A stretch of DNA of 64,000 nucleotides from Chionis minor (taxonomy: Eukaryota > Chordata > Aves > Charadriiformes > Chionididae). This document shows, piece by piece, positions 50,758 through 63,356 of this stretch. Position 1 is the stretch's first letter. Each line of letters opens with the position of its first letter. The notes under the pieces are model-generated. The model saw only the letters and a program-made list of their open reading frames with translations, did no database searches and was not told the origin of the DNA. The stretch spans positions 682,001-746,000 of the forward strand of contig VZSF01002918.1 of NCBI GenBank assembly GCA_013398295.1, read 5' to 3'. Made by a program: the position numbers and the translations under genes.

Positions 50758-50811
50758 AAAAAAAAAAACCCAAACAAACCCACCCAAAAAAAACCAGAAG
50801 GAAAAAAAAAA
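50758..50811. repeat. A/C-rich low-complexity tract
   Basis: Alternating A runs and CCC/CCCAAAC motifs, nearly free of T for about 50 nt. Confidence 0.8.
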
Positions 50812-52781
50812 TATGTATAGCATGATGAAATCGGACTGCTGATGAGTTAAATTTGAATAGCTTTGTTGCATAACAATAATATTTATATCTTTTTAAACAA
50901 TAGAGCTACAGTAAACAGGGCAGGGAGCAAGGAAGCCCTCAAAACTAAATCAAGATATCTCAAGATATCTCAGATTTTATTGCTAAGTTAAATAATCCTA
51001 TCTCCAAGCAAAAGTGATGGTCAGATTTGACAGAAATATTTGCCTTGTCAAGGACTTTAGGCTACCCATACATTCACTGAAAATTTTGTTTTGTCATCAG
51101 GTTACAAGCATAATATGTCCATTTTTTATGTCTACTTGCTTTAAAATACTGATTTTATTTACATTTTCTTCATAGTCCACAAAGCTACCAATTAAGTTGA
51201 TATTCTGCCACAGTCTGCATCTCTGCAATTATTTGTAGGCAATTAAAATGTTTGTGACATAAATAAGTTTCTTTAAGAAAGTGTCAGAATATTCAAAATA
51301 AATGTGAAAATGAAAAAACTAATTCATAGATTTTAATGGTTACAATTCTGATAACTACTTATACTGGATTCTTAATGCTTTTGAAATTTTAATGTGCCAC
51401 TCCAACTTTCAGGTTTTTAAAATAACTGTATCAGCTAGTAATGTAAAACAACATAAATAGGGAGGACGCTTGAACAATATCTATAGGGGAATGGTCATTA
51501 TCACATCTTCAGTATAAAAATTTAGTTCAAATGGGGGGAAAAAAGGTTCTATCGGCAGTAGAAATTACACACATTCCAATGCATATGTGTCTCACAGTAA
51601 ATTGGTCTCAGTTTTTGGGTTTTCCTCCAGTTTGTTATTTTATTAAATTTCTTACATGAGGATTATCTGTTCTGTGACAGTATGGGAGCTCACACATCAA
51701 GATTTTTCCTCCAGCGCGGTGCTTGTAGGTAGTTAGGTAGGCTTTCAGGCTAGCTATTTTTTACAAGAGCAGTAGATACTTGATTCTTTTGAAAACCTTA
51801 GTTGTATTCAAGTTTGATAAAAATGTTTTGCTAAGTTAGAAAATTATTTTTTAGGTGGAAGTGAGAGGCAGAGAAAGCAGCATGCAAAAACCCAGTGCGT
51901 TCACGTGAGATTTATTGACTTTAGAAAATAGATGAAAAATAAGAGTAAAGTTTTAGCTCCTGTGGATCATGATGTGTTTAAAAGTTTAGCTGTATTGGGC
52001 TGGTTCTTTGAAACATATTCAGTAAGACTGTGCAGGTCTTTCAAAATGTAACTTGGAGAAAAATTTACATGTTCTTGAGTTTTAGTATGAGATAAAAACC
52101 TGCAAAGATCATTTGAAAATCCACATGGGAGTTACGAACTTCACAGACCTTTATGCTGGTTAATTCTGCTTATTTTGAATTCATTTATCTCCTCCTCAAC
52201 TGCACTTTGTTTCCTCTGCAGGGAAATGAACTAATGCTTTATCACCTTTAGAGGTGGTCATTGTTTCATCCTGTCACTTGCCTTTACGAGGCTGAAAGGA
52301 TAGAGCCTCTCTTCAGCGAGGCAGCCGCCTGTCCTTGCCTTCAGTTCTGACCTTTTTTCTAATTTTTGTTCAGTGGTCAGAATACATGGATTCTCATTCA
52401 GGTGCTGCTGTACTAGATTGTTGTAACTCTGGGACTGAATGGTGCCTTGAAGAGCATATGTGCCTTATTAGGAAGTTTGGAATTTCATTAGGCTTGCACA
52501 ATGCCTACAGCACTTTCCCTCTTTAAAACATAAAAGACTCTATCTAGTAGGGTCCTTTCCATTTTCATTTCTTCACAACATTAAACTGCAGGAAGAAGGG
52601 GGATCTTAATGTATGTGGGATGACCCAGCCCTGCCAACCATTGGTTTTTACTATGTGTCAGGATGTTGCATGAGTAAAGTCAGAACTGGCTTCTTCCTAG
52701 CTAACATACAAGTTAGAATGGTAGAGGTTAAGTAAAGCTTATTATTATTACTTCTGTATTTCTAAAAAAAAAGAATGAATC

Positions 52782-53213
52782 GTGAAGATTAGGCTGAAAG
52801 AGTTGGAGTTGTTCAGCCTGGAGAAGAGAAGCCTCCAGGGAGACCTTATAGCAGCCTTCTGGTACTTAAAGGGGACCTACAAGAAAGTTAGAGAGGGACT
52901 TTTTACAAGGGCATGTAGCGATAGGATGAGGGGTAATGATTTTAAACTGGAAGAGGGTAGATTTAGAGTAGATATCAGGAAGAAATTTATCACTATGAGG
53001 ATGGTGAGGCATTGGAACATGTTGCCCAGGGAAGTTGTGGAGGCCCCATCCCTGGCCAGGGTAGCCAGACCCCATCCCTGGTTCAAGGCCAGGTTAGACA
53101 AGGCTTCCAGGAGCCTGGTCTAGTGGGAGGTGTCCCTGCCCATGGCAGGGGGGTTGGAACTAGATGATCTTTAAGGTTCCTTCCAAACTAAGCCATTTTA
53201 TGATTCTACGATA
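52782..53213 (+). mobile_element. CR1 LINE fragment (3' end)
   Basis: From AGGCTGAAAGAGTTGGAG through GTTCAGCCTGGAGAAGAG, CATTGGAACATGTTGCCCAG and GGGGTTGGAACTAGATGATC to ATTTTATGATTCTACGAT, this is a forward CR1 3' end with about one and a half terminal 8-bp units. It covers the end of ORF2 and the 3' UTR. The 113-codon open frame at 52782-53123 is part of this repeat and is not a host gene. It has diverged moderately from the usual consensus. Confidence 0.95.
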
Positions 53214-54300
53214 AGATAAAGCAGTGATATTTTTCAGAAGTAGGTACCCTGTGGCATTGGTAGGTATGTTCAGTATTTTCCACAGATTCTAATAGTGTCT
53301 GGAAGTAGAATCCTTCAGCATGCAACCAAAAAGAATCACCAAGCCCCATCTTACAGCCCTTTCTGACAGCCAGCAGAAAATAGCAGCCTATGAATTTGTT
53401 TATAAATAAAATATATAATTCTGACAATATAATCCCCAGTTTACAAATGTTTTCATCTCGGATGCCATAGCAGTGGATTAGGAATCAGGCTTCCAGGTAC
53501 CTTTCTTATTCATTATCCAGACTTTTATCTCACTGCACAATAATAACTAGCTTAATTTCCCTTAGGCATCTATAAATTTTGCTGTTAGAGAAGTGCAATT
53601 GCTATATCTTCAGATCCTTTGTGGATGTCAGTATATTCTCCTCAAAATGCAAACTGAGAAGTATAGTGGGTAGAAAAAATATGGGGAAAATAAAAATGTT
53701 TCATTTCACCTTCTTGATCCAATATTTCATATCTTTGATGTTGACGTAGTTCAACAAAATTGTTTATTAAATTTCTTTTCCAAAGGGTAAACTTAAGACT
53801 TCATTTTCTAGAAATGATTATAAACTGGTCTGAAATGTTGCAACACAAGATGTAGCGGAGAGTTTTTTTGGACTGATGAAGGCAAAACATAGAAAGAACA
53901 ATAGCAAGTTAGTTGTTTACCAGAAATGTCTTGCTCAGACCCCAGGTTGTTTTTTTAGTGGCACGGAGCTATACCTTTTCAGAAAGCTGAATGTAGGGAG
54001 TGATTTTTTAAATGGTTGGGAAAGCTTTCTGTGAGTTTAGGGAGTTGTCAGAGGTGGATACCCATCCCATTGAACTTCTGGCTCTTAGCTAAATCACAGC
54101 TGCAAATGGATTTATGGTAAATTGTCCTTCAAATAAAAGGCAACAAGTCTGAGCCTCTGAATGACCTACTTTAGCATCCTTTTAGCCTTTCTATGAGGAA
54201 ACAGTGTTTTCTAACACTGCTGGATTGAGGAAGAGGGTAGGTGAGGTGCAGTACTCTTCCACTGCACGTTTAATCTAGTTGCCTCACTACTTCCTTGGAT

Positions 54301-54324
54301 TTATTCATTTATTTATTTATTTAT
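54301..54324. repeat. (TTTA)n microsatellite
   Basis: Five to six TTTA/ATTT units. Confidence 0.85.
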
Positions 54325-55500
54325 GCCACAGTAGCAGATTGCAAGTTACAAGACCAAGCTACTTATCAAAATATCTGAATTTCTGTGTTCTTGAAAGCCA
54401 AGGACAAGCATATAGGATTTCCATGGACTATAAACCTCTCTATTGTATGCCACATTTACACTGTCAAGCTATTACCTGAAGTATCTTGTAGCTATTCCAC
54501 TTTTAAACTTGACTATGACCTTTTATTATTTTCATTCCCATGACCTCTTTGTCCCTCTTGTCCAATTTGAAGGATATCATATCTGTCTGGCACCAAATGG
54601 TTCCAGTACTCAGGAGCTTGAGTAAATGTTACCAAATAAGAGCAGCTAATTAAAAATCTGTACTGTTGACATCTGTTTAATATATGCAATATTTCCAGAA
54701 CTTGATAGCAGACCACCTGACAGTGGCAAGGGTCTAAGTCAGACTGTTTAAATAAAGTAATAATGAAGTATAGTGATATGGTTGTAAACTTGGAGCTGTT
54801 CCAAATGGAGTCATAAAGTGTGCTAATTGGTTCTGAGAATTGAAATGCAGTAAAAGTAAAATTTTACAACAGTGACTATTATACAGTGGAATTAACTTGG
54901 CTACTCTTGAGGTATTAAATATACCTCACCATTAAGAGACAAAGTCACAAGATTACAGGGGTTTTACTTGACTCACAGAGAGATTGATATGTCCACTTTC
55001 ATTGTTGAAGATTAAGATAACAAGAACGACTTAATTAACATATTTAGTTAAATGAGGGAAATCTACAATGCTATTTGTTTGAACAAATTAGTATTACCTA
55101 CAGGCTTGATTAGGTAACGTGTTGGAACACTACCAAAACTTTAAGTAACAATTTGAGTCACTTGTTAATAGATCAAAATATAGTTAATTAGTTGTACTAC
55201 CATTATTTAATCAAAGTTACAGAGCACCTTAATTTCATTAAACTCATGAAGTTGATAAGAAGTACAGACATTACTGCTTTGATAGTGTTGAAACATCTAT
55301 AATTTTTAAGGCTACGAAATACAAGCTATATCATTTAGCATCAAAGTAGTAATCTCAATGAAATGTATCAGAAATGTCACATTAATTTAATATATTTCTG
55401 TAAATTATAAACTAAAATGAACTGTTAAAGGGTTTCTACTTTAGTGCTGCTACCTGAGGCACCCCATTTTCTGTGGCAGCAACTTCTCAATCCATTCAAA

Positions 55501-55548
55501 CTTTTTTTCTACTAAGTTGTTTTTTTTTCTACTAAGTTATTTTTTTAC
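55501..55548. repeat. 20-bp tandem duplication
   Basis: Two units of T-run plus CTACTAAGTT at a period of exactly 20 bp, with a third T run following. Confidence 0.85.
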
Positions 55549-55678
55549 ATATTGTTGGGGATTGATACGGCATTTTTGATTAGGACTTAATGGAAATGTC
55601 ACCGTTTATGTAATCCTTTCTCTATCTGTAAGGTAATGATTATTGGAATCTGAAAATGAACAGACAAGTCAGTAAATT

Positions 55679-55792
55679 GTGGTTATGCCAATCCACTATA
55701 GTAATCTTACTGTCTTAGAACACTGCTGCCTAGTCGTGGTTATGCCATTCCACTATAGTAGTCTTACTGTCTTAGACCACTTCAACCTAGTC
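55679..55792. repeat. 57-bp tandem duplication
   Basis: Copies 55679-55735 and 55736-55792 begin GTGGTTATGCCA and end CCTAGTC. They differ at roughly seven positions (about 88% identity), so the duplication is old and not an assembly artefact. Confidence 0.92.
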
Positions 55793-57749
55793 CTGTATCC
55801 TTTCTGAGAAAGGGAAGTACAGACTTGGAAGGAAAACACAAAATACTGTTTACTGGACTTTATTCTGTAAGTTATTCTATAAGTGGTACATAGGGAGAAA
55901 TTGGTTGTTCCCCTGTTACTCTCTGTGACTGTTCTAATCTAAAATAATTCTCTGACATGAAATTCAGTGTTAGTAGTTTAACTAAAGCCAGCTATGTTCT
56001 GTCCAATCTGTCCTGGTAGGTAGCTCAGTGGTATGTGTTGGAACAAGACTCTGCTGGACTTTACAGGATTTGTTTTGTATAGAGGTGTCTGCTACTAATA
56101 CCCTGTTTCTGAATGTGGAGGAGCTGTCAGATATGGAGAAAATACATTTTGGAGAAGGAAGGCAAATGGTAGATGCAAGCAAGATGGTCTTTTTCTTTAA
56201 GTCTCTGAAATCTCTGTATCTGGAATAAAACAATTTAGAAGAATACAATTTAGAAGATGAATCATAGAAGTTAAAAAGTAAAAGTAAAAAAGAGACAGGC
56301 TTTGTATGCAGTTGTCTTTGTAAGATGTACTGAAGCAAATGAAACGATAACTGTAATAGACAATTCCCATTAATAATTCAATTGGAGACAGGTGCAAGAG
56401 TTGAAGAATTTAAACTGCACAAAGATGGTGTTAGTTTAGTATCAATCAACAGCTGTGGAGTAATTCCCCTTTCAAAATGTAGTTATAAAATTGTTGGCAA
56501 CAGTAACAGTAAGCCAAATTTATGACAATGTTGCTAATTTGATACTTGGATCACCAACAGATGCTCAGAAAAGCAGGCTTTCCATTGACAACTGAATTCA
56601 TGGGTAGCATTTTTGCAAGCATGTTGTAGAAATGATAAGATAGTAAAAGGTGTTAATTTAGCCTGCTAAATTTAGATAAAAACTTACTTTTTTTAATGTA
56701 CTAAACTGTCTAAACTACAGAGTAATATGATGTGAAAAGAAAATTTGTGATTAAGCCATTTGTTCTTAAAAGAAAATATTTGCATTTAGACATTGCAGAG
56801 CTAAATGGAGGCATTGTGAAAGGAATTGGATTTCTATCAGATTTTCTCTAAGGAAAAGTTTATGTGATGCTTATATTATTCTTAAAAGTGCTGAGGTAGC
56901 ACAAGAAAAATTGTTGTTAACACTGTCATCCAGTCAACTGCTAGAAAATATAATACAAAGCTGGACAACATCGGTTGTCTCCATGTGTGAATAAAAGAGA
57001 GAGATGCAAGTTTATTAAGCAGTTTATTGAAAAGTCTGAAAGGAAACTATAAGCTTTAGAGTATGAATTATTTTTAACTACATAGTTAAAAAGGCTTCTG
57101 AAGGAATTCTGCAGGATGTCAGGAGAAAAGCACTTTGTCAAGACCTCAAAAGTTTTTCAGCTGCACTTGCTTGTCTGGCACTGAAATGGACTCAGAGAAT
57201 ATTGGTTTGTTAGTATAACATAGGGGTAAGTATGGTAATAAGGTTTTCGGAAGAACTGTACATTAATTTTCTGAGAAACCCAAAGACTCAAGTATTGAGC
57301 AAGTGTCTAAGCTGTTCAAATCTTTATCAAAGCTGGGGTTATCTTTGAAAGGATATAGGTTGATTTACTGTTAAGAGTGTGTAGAACAGTGCGACCATTA
57401 GGTATTCTGCATTATCATGGGCCAGAAAGTACTGTTTCGTTTCCAACTTGAAACTATCTGCATAAGCTTGTAAACTAGTGTGAAGTAGAAAAGACATGAT
57501 TACAGGACAGAAAATAGTGCTTCAGTTTCTGTTAAATGTTTCTAGGTGTTGCACTGTCCTAGTCATTAAGAGACCTTAGTTCTGAGATCCTGTTTCATTT
57601 GATTTCAGTAATAACCCCTCCAGAGCAGAGAGTGACAAGATTTCAAATCAGCGGGTTCCCCAGGGTTGCTGTGTTATTCTGACTGTAGTTCTTCGGGGAA
57701 AACTGAGAAAATGAATGCTGCTGTATTTCCACCTCAGTGACAAGAAATA

Positions 57750-57861
57750 GTTTTGGTTGGTGTGGGGTTTTTTTGTTGTTGTTTTGGGTTTGTTTGGTTT
57801 TGGTTTGGTTTGTTTGTTTTTTGTTTTGTTTTTTTTGTTTTTTTGTTTTTTTTTTTTTTTT
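57750..57861. repeat. 112-nt tract made only of G and T
   Basis: From GTTTTGGTTGGTGTGGGG to a terminal T run, no A or C occurs. The left half holds several GG/GGG runs spaced by 2-4 T's and the right half decays to poly-T. The complementary strand is pure A/C. Confidence 0.95.
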
Positions 57862-58861
57862 AATATACTTCCACAGTCTGATTTTGTGCAGAATGAGAGA
57901 AGGAATTTGGAAATTGGATTCACCTTCCTACCCTTGCCCTCTGTAAATTAACCACGTAAAAATCTAGATGCTTTTCCAAACAGAGACTTTGATCCTGAGT
58001 GTAACTTATTTTCATTTGCTTGGAAAGCTGGTTAGGAACTGTCTTCTGCAACCTTAATTTGGTTCTCACTAAGAATACACTGCATGGCCTAAACACTCAT
58101 TTGTTTTGAGTTTGTGTAAGCAACTTTCTGTGTCTGTTAGGTTTACCAGAACTGCATCAGGTACAAATCATGTTTTTATGATGATTAGAATTATTCTTTT
58201 GGAAGAGCGACTGGAGAAAGATAGTTTCTGTAGAGTTTACAGGAAGCTGTCTCAGTTTCATCTTACCTTGCCAACTGCAGAGCAAAACAACAGTGATTGC
58301 TGAAATTCATATCTTATACCCATTCTTCCATTTAGAATTTCATGATGATTTATTCTCTGAGCAAACACAAAAAAATTAAAATATATATGCAATATTTTAA
58401 TATATTCTTTGTCAGGTTTATTTTTTCTCACAATTTCAGATTATATTAATATAATTTTTCTGGTTTATATTTAAAATGCATTATCTGGGTATCTTCCTGA
58501 AATTAGTACTAGTTTTCCTTAAAAATGTAGATAAACCACTTTATATTTTTACAAAAATAGACTTAAATTGTCCCATTAATTTGCCTTTCTCAACCTATAT
58601 TTTTTTACATTTCTTAAAAGACATATAGCAGTTTAATGGCACACATTGGTTTCTTTTATTTCCTTATTTAAAAAGACCTTTTGTTAGCATAATCCTAATT
58701 AGTTTAATGTATTGATTTGACTACAAGAATCATAGGTAATTATATAATACGTTAAACGTTATCGAGTTTATGAACATTTAAAATCAAATGTCATTGTATG
58801 TTGTTCCCAGTTGTTCATTTTTGGTAAAATTTCTATGATACCAACACATGTATCCATGAAC
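57862..58861. other. Noncoding, very AT-rich; possible 3' UTR of a minus-strand gene
   Basis: From about 58320 to 58860 AT content is visibly higher than in flanking DNA, with many TTTTA/TAAAA words. On the minus strand an AATAAA signal reads at 58417-58422. If the candidate exon at 58862-58927 is real, this would be its 3' UTR (about 450 nt). Otherwise it is ordinary AT-rich spacer. Confidence 0.3.
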
Positions 58862-58927
58862 TTAGTCTTTGTAGGTATATTCACAGCTTCTCCCAGTTAC
58901 TCCATTTGGATCATCAGGTGAATGCAG
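58862..58927 (-). CDS. Candidate terminal coding exon (unconfirmed, best of the set)
   Basis: On the minus strand an excellent acceptor, CCTTTTTTTCTCCTACAG (last base at plus 58928), is followed by 21 open codons and TAA at 58864-58862. The peptide, beginning LHSPDDPNGVTGRS and ending YKD, is rich in Pro, Asp and Gly and looks unlike the Lys/Ile/Phe-rich translation of random AT-rich DNA. An AT-rich stretch with AATAAA follows downstream. I cannot name the gene. Upstream exons would lie at higher coordinates, and I found only a weak candidate (a GCAAG|GTAAGT donor reading leftward at about 62534). The same segment also has an open plus-strand frame ending at a GTAAGT, a weaker alternative. 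Confidence 0.3.
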   Translation of the reverse strand: MHSPDDPNGVTGRSCEYTYKD

Positions 58928-61900
58928 CTGTAGGAGAAAAAAAGGTCAGATAGTATTTGGGTAAGTATAAATGAAGAAAAGAGACAGGAATAATTCAATA
59001 TGAATTTTTAATCTGAATGTTCATTTACTTTGAAGCTGATCTTAAAAGAACATAGATCCAAAAAGTAAAGACATTACTAGTATTAACAATAAAATATTGC
59101 CAGTGTTGATGGGGCCATGGTAGCTGTGTGCAAACAGAGCAGGACTTGTTTTGTTTTTTTTAAGGAATGTAATTTTAACAGGAATTTATTTTTTGCTTAC
59201 TGTCTGAATGAAAATATATGCGAGGTGTAACACCACTTGGTTATCATGGAGGATTTTCAAGCTTATAACTTAGCAGCTGTATTTAAGCTAATTCTCCTGC
59301 AAAATAAACTCTATGGTTTTGAAGAAAAAGCTGGGGAAATGCTTCTCTGTATTGCAGAGAAGTGACACTGCTTTTCTTCTTTCCTTTCTCTTTTAATCTT
59401 CTATCCCCCACATTTGTTTTCTTTTTTCTCTCAGGCTACAGATACAGTGCAGAATAACGATGAGGCAAAATTCAGCATAAATTAAGGCAGTCATTTGCAG
59501 ATAACTGCTTTGGTGTCTAATCAGCCAAAGAGTGTTTATTTTCAGTAGATGAAATTGATTCTATTCCATTCTCTATAGATTCTGTATGAGCCAATATCTG
59601 GTAGGTTTGTTTTGTTTCGTTTTTTAAAGCACATCTTGGTGTTACGTTCTCTTCCATCACTAAAGAGAGAGAGACAGTATAACTTCTCTTGTTTCTACCT
59701 TTCTCTCTTTTCTCTTAAAGATATTTAGCAGAAGTTTAAGGATTCAGGACAGCTACTAAAACTGCAAAGATCATGCATAAGTCTTTCATTTGCCTTCAAT
59801 CCATATTTTGCAAATATAAGATATCTCAGATTGTGAAGGAGTATGAGTTGTGGAGTTGCTCTTATCTGTTAGGGAATACAAACCAGTTTGGAAAAGTTTG
59901 ATTTTAACACCAAACTGCTTGAGTCAAGATAACTCCAGAAACTGTTCTTTATGGTGATGGGTTTCTTTGTTTAAATAACATCTTCTGATGTATTATGAAT
60001 GCCATTTTTTTTTTCTAAAATAGACATTACTGCTGTGCTGCAGGACCTCCAATGCTCTATGACAGTGAATCAATCACTTCTTGCCACCTTTGAATCAATT
60101 TTTCTGTGCAGAGTATTGTTTTTTAATAATCTTATGGGAAATAGCAAGAGTTACCAAACTCTTCTTTTTTGCCTAGTTTGCTGGCAAAAGCCTTAACAGG
60201 ATTCAAACAGAAGTGTATTAAAATCCATTAGTAACCATGTGTGCTGAAATAAGTGCGAAAACCATTCAACTAGTTTCATCATTCCATCCTGAAGAATTTC
60301 ATGGTCTGTATGTGTTGTGACGGGTTTGTACCAGGATTAACTCTCATCTCTGCCTTGGCCAGGTTATGTTGGTTTTGCTGTGCAAATGCAGACAGGTTGC
60401 ACGCTCTGTGTGATGTGCTGGGTTTGCTGTACACATATAGCAGATCTGACAAGGACATTTTGCTTATCATCAGACTTGGTAGCGTGGACAGGCTTACATT
60501 TTTAAAGTACAATGAATTACTTGGTCATAAGAACCCAAACCAGATCAAAAGAAAACCCTTCTTAAATATAACTTCTGCTAAGAGGGAACATGATTTCCAC
60601 TGGGGACATTGTAACTGGAAAGCTCAGGCTTTGGTTATAGTTATCAAGATGTGCTCTAGCTGCAGACATTGCAGGATCAGTACTATTCACATGGGGTTCA
60701 GCACCATTCTTTTTCCTGCTAATAATAAATTGTCTGCCTTTTCTATTATAGATTCCTATTAGTTGAAAATGTAGCCTGACTCAATACTAACCTGAGACTG
60801 ATCTCATACTGAGATAACTTTAGGTACTCAGATGAGGTAATCTGGGAGTTAAATCCTTTAGGGTGTGACAGTACATTAGGACTGGGCCAAAAAGCTTCAC
60901 ACCTCTTTGGGCTTACAACTGCTACCTAGCAAGCAGTGGTCAAATACTAAGTAACTGGAGGAGTTGAGGGGGAATGAGGAGAAGGAACCAAAAAAAATAG
61001 TGTTTTTTTCTTTGTTTCTCAGGCCCTCTGAATCTTGCTTTATTGTAGGGAAAATACCTGTTTGATCCTATTCTCTACCTGCCTAGAGGTCTTTGCTGTC
61101 CCCTGATGTTTCCTTTATTTATTTTTGTATGTACAAAATGAAGATTGAAGATAATTTCCCCCCAGTCTAGTTGGTCTTTTGTATGCGTTTCCACAGAGCC
61201 AAGCACAGCAGACCTCTTGTCTCAGTTAAGGTCTGTGTGTGTCACTGCCAGCTATAAGTTTTAAAACAGCCTCTAAATGACATACTTCCTAGAAAAACCT
61301 CTCTGTCCTCTAGTAGAGCTAAAAATAGGGATAATGTTTTGATACATTTGCATAATATTTCTCCTCTTCAGGACACATGTTTTCATGTAAGTATGTGAGA
61401 GGGTATAAACTTGTAAATATCAGCCTAAATCCTGAATTGCATTCACATAAAAAAACAAATAGACTCTCTTTCATGAAGTAATTCAATCTGTCACCACAAG
61501 AAAAAAATATGAATCGTAATCTAGTGCCCTAAATCTTTCCACGATAAACAGCAGGACAGTCACAGTAACTATAGGTGTTAGATACTCAGCTATTAAAGTA
61601 GTTTGAATCTTTTTTTAGTGTACATTAACAGGTTTACAGTTATTTAATGAAGTAAATAAAATAATAATTTTAGCAATCAAGATTTCATTCTACAGGCTTT
61701 AGTTGCTCTACAAGTAATTATTACATCTACCTGTTAGCGATGGTGCAACGTGACAGAAAGCCTAATTTATAGAAGGAATCTTCTGAATTTCTCCAGAAGC
61801 TTTCAAGAATGAAGACACAGGACAACAAAAATCTGTCTTTGTACATAATTAGACTTTGACTCTTTTCTGTTTATCTTTGGATAGTTTGTAGGACACTTGC

Positions 61901-63356
61901 TAGAAATCACTACTGCTTTGCAGCTGGTATTATGACTGTGAAGTAGATACCATTTTGAAGGTGAGGTCAGAAATAGCTGGAAGTTACTCTTCATTTTCAC
62001 ATGCTTTCCAGTTACACAGAATTGTGTTGATGCAAAGCATATGTCTGAATAAGAAGCTTTACAGATACTTTAAAATTTGAATGTGGAAAAATGCAATTTA
62101 CTTATTGTTCTGATTTTCAAAGTCTTCTTGGTTTTGAGCAAATACATATGTGGTATTCCTCTAAAGGAGGCATAGCTACAAATGGCAAAACTTTGTCACG
62201 CAAGCCCAATACATTTGTCTCCTGTTCTGAGCAAAAGCTCAAAGGATAAGATATCAGGTGAATTACATATATTAAATCACAGTTTTACTAATATATCACA
62301 ATCCAATTTCAGCAATAGATGCTATATTCATATGCATGATCATTAAATTAATTTGCTAGATTTTTAAGTTTTGTTAAAACTATGAAATGAAAGAAAGAAA
62401 TACAACAATTGGGGCAAGAAGGAAATTTGTATTTTCTTGCCTTAGGATGAAATTCTGTTTCTCCTCTTCCTCTTTTTGAGCTTGCTTGAGTAGCACAGAA
62501 CGAAAACTAAGATAGGTCTTCAAATTGTTTACTTACCTTGCTTCCTTTCTTGGTTATAATTCCTTTCCAGAACCTCACATCTAAAGTGTTTCCTCAGTTC
62601 CACATAAATATGTCATCTTCACACCTTCTTGTAAGACAGTTGTCTCCTTCCCTAACTTTCCTAAGTAGTTTTCTTTTTAGCTCTACAAAATTCAGCTCCT
62701 TACCAATTTTCTCTTACTTAGATTCCTTTTCTACTATATGATGAGAGCATTTCCATACTCTTTGATTAATATTCTTGGCAAACTTTCTTAACTTTGCAGT
62801 TACACTGGGAGGATGTCATTGTTACCTTTTTTGGTTCTTTTATCTTTAATCTCAAATTTGTTGGGATGCTGTTCTGAATTGTCCAGGTTTGTTACTATGT
62901 AATGTTATCCACTGTTGTTATTTATAAAGACAAATCTCACGTTTTTATATGTAGCTTATAACAGGCAATTTGCAGTAACTCACTAGTTACCTGAAGTTGT
63001 TGTTTCAAGAATTAAGCATTGTAATTGTGTGTTCTACTTGAAGTTCTTCATTTTGCTCTGTACTACTTCTATGAATAGCGATGCAGATGATTTTGGATAG
63101 CCAAGCTGAAGAAGTGAGATTTAGTTAAGCTTATGTGACTGAGGCTTATGATCATTGTGTCTTGATTGTTGCTATATGGGATCTTCTGTGAGTAGCAGTT
63201 TTCAGTGAACACAGGACTTTAAAATGCTTGTAGGAAGATGCAGAGACACTAGAACAGACATGAGACAATGGCAAACTTTTTCAAAATTTTCTTTTTGTAC
63301 CAGCAGGTTTTAGAGTCTACTGAACTCATATCCCAAATATGATGAAGCTCTGATCA
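58928..63356. other. Unique noncoding stretch
   Basis: No gene or repeat is recognised with confidence. It contains the longest non-repeat open frame in the window (60274-60762, listed separately), plus T- and C/T-rich tracts around 59375-59440. Confidence 0.5.
60301..60762 (+). other. 153-codon open frame of unknown meaning
   Basis: The frame is open from 60274, with an ATG at 60301 and stop at 60760-60762. At the local base composition I expect well under one frame of this length by chance in a window this size, so it is a mild outlier. The peptide is Cys-rich at its start and end (MVCMCCDG..., CSSCRHC) with no recognisable domain, signal peptide or coiled coil. No promoter or poly(A) pattern is evident. 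It could be a remnant of an unrecognised mobile element, a single-exon pseudogene or chance. Confidence 0.2.

Larger units (their letters stand above)
48191..52779. other. Unique AT-rich noncoding stretch with assembly gap
   Basis: No gene seen. It contains the N gap at 48630-48706, a 24-T run at 48732-48755, an A/C-rich tract at 50758-50811, and a 10-bp tandem CAAGATATCT x2 at 50951-50970. Confidence 0.55.
53214..57749. other. Unique AT-rich noncoding stretch
   Basis: No gene recognised. A (TTTA)n tract lies at 54301-54324. Two tandem duplications are listed separately. The minus-strand open frame at 55982-56338 (118 codons) has no family resemblance, and shorter frames overlap it on both strands. 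Confidence 0.55.

Noticed and set aside
52782..53123. 113-codon plus-strand open frame
   Set aside because: It is the translated 3' portion of a CR1 element, not a host gene.
55982..56338. 118-codon minus-strand open frame
   Set aside because: Ser/Leu/Phe-rich translation without domains, overlapping other chance frames. No promoter or splice pattern.
57648..57951. Several overlapping open frames around 57.7-57.9 kb
   Set aside because: They are translations of the pure G/T tract (Phe/Val/Leu/Cys or Lys/Asn/Thr/Pro repeats).
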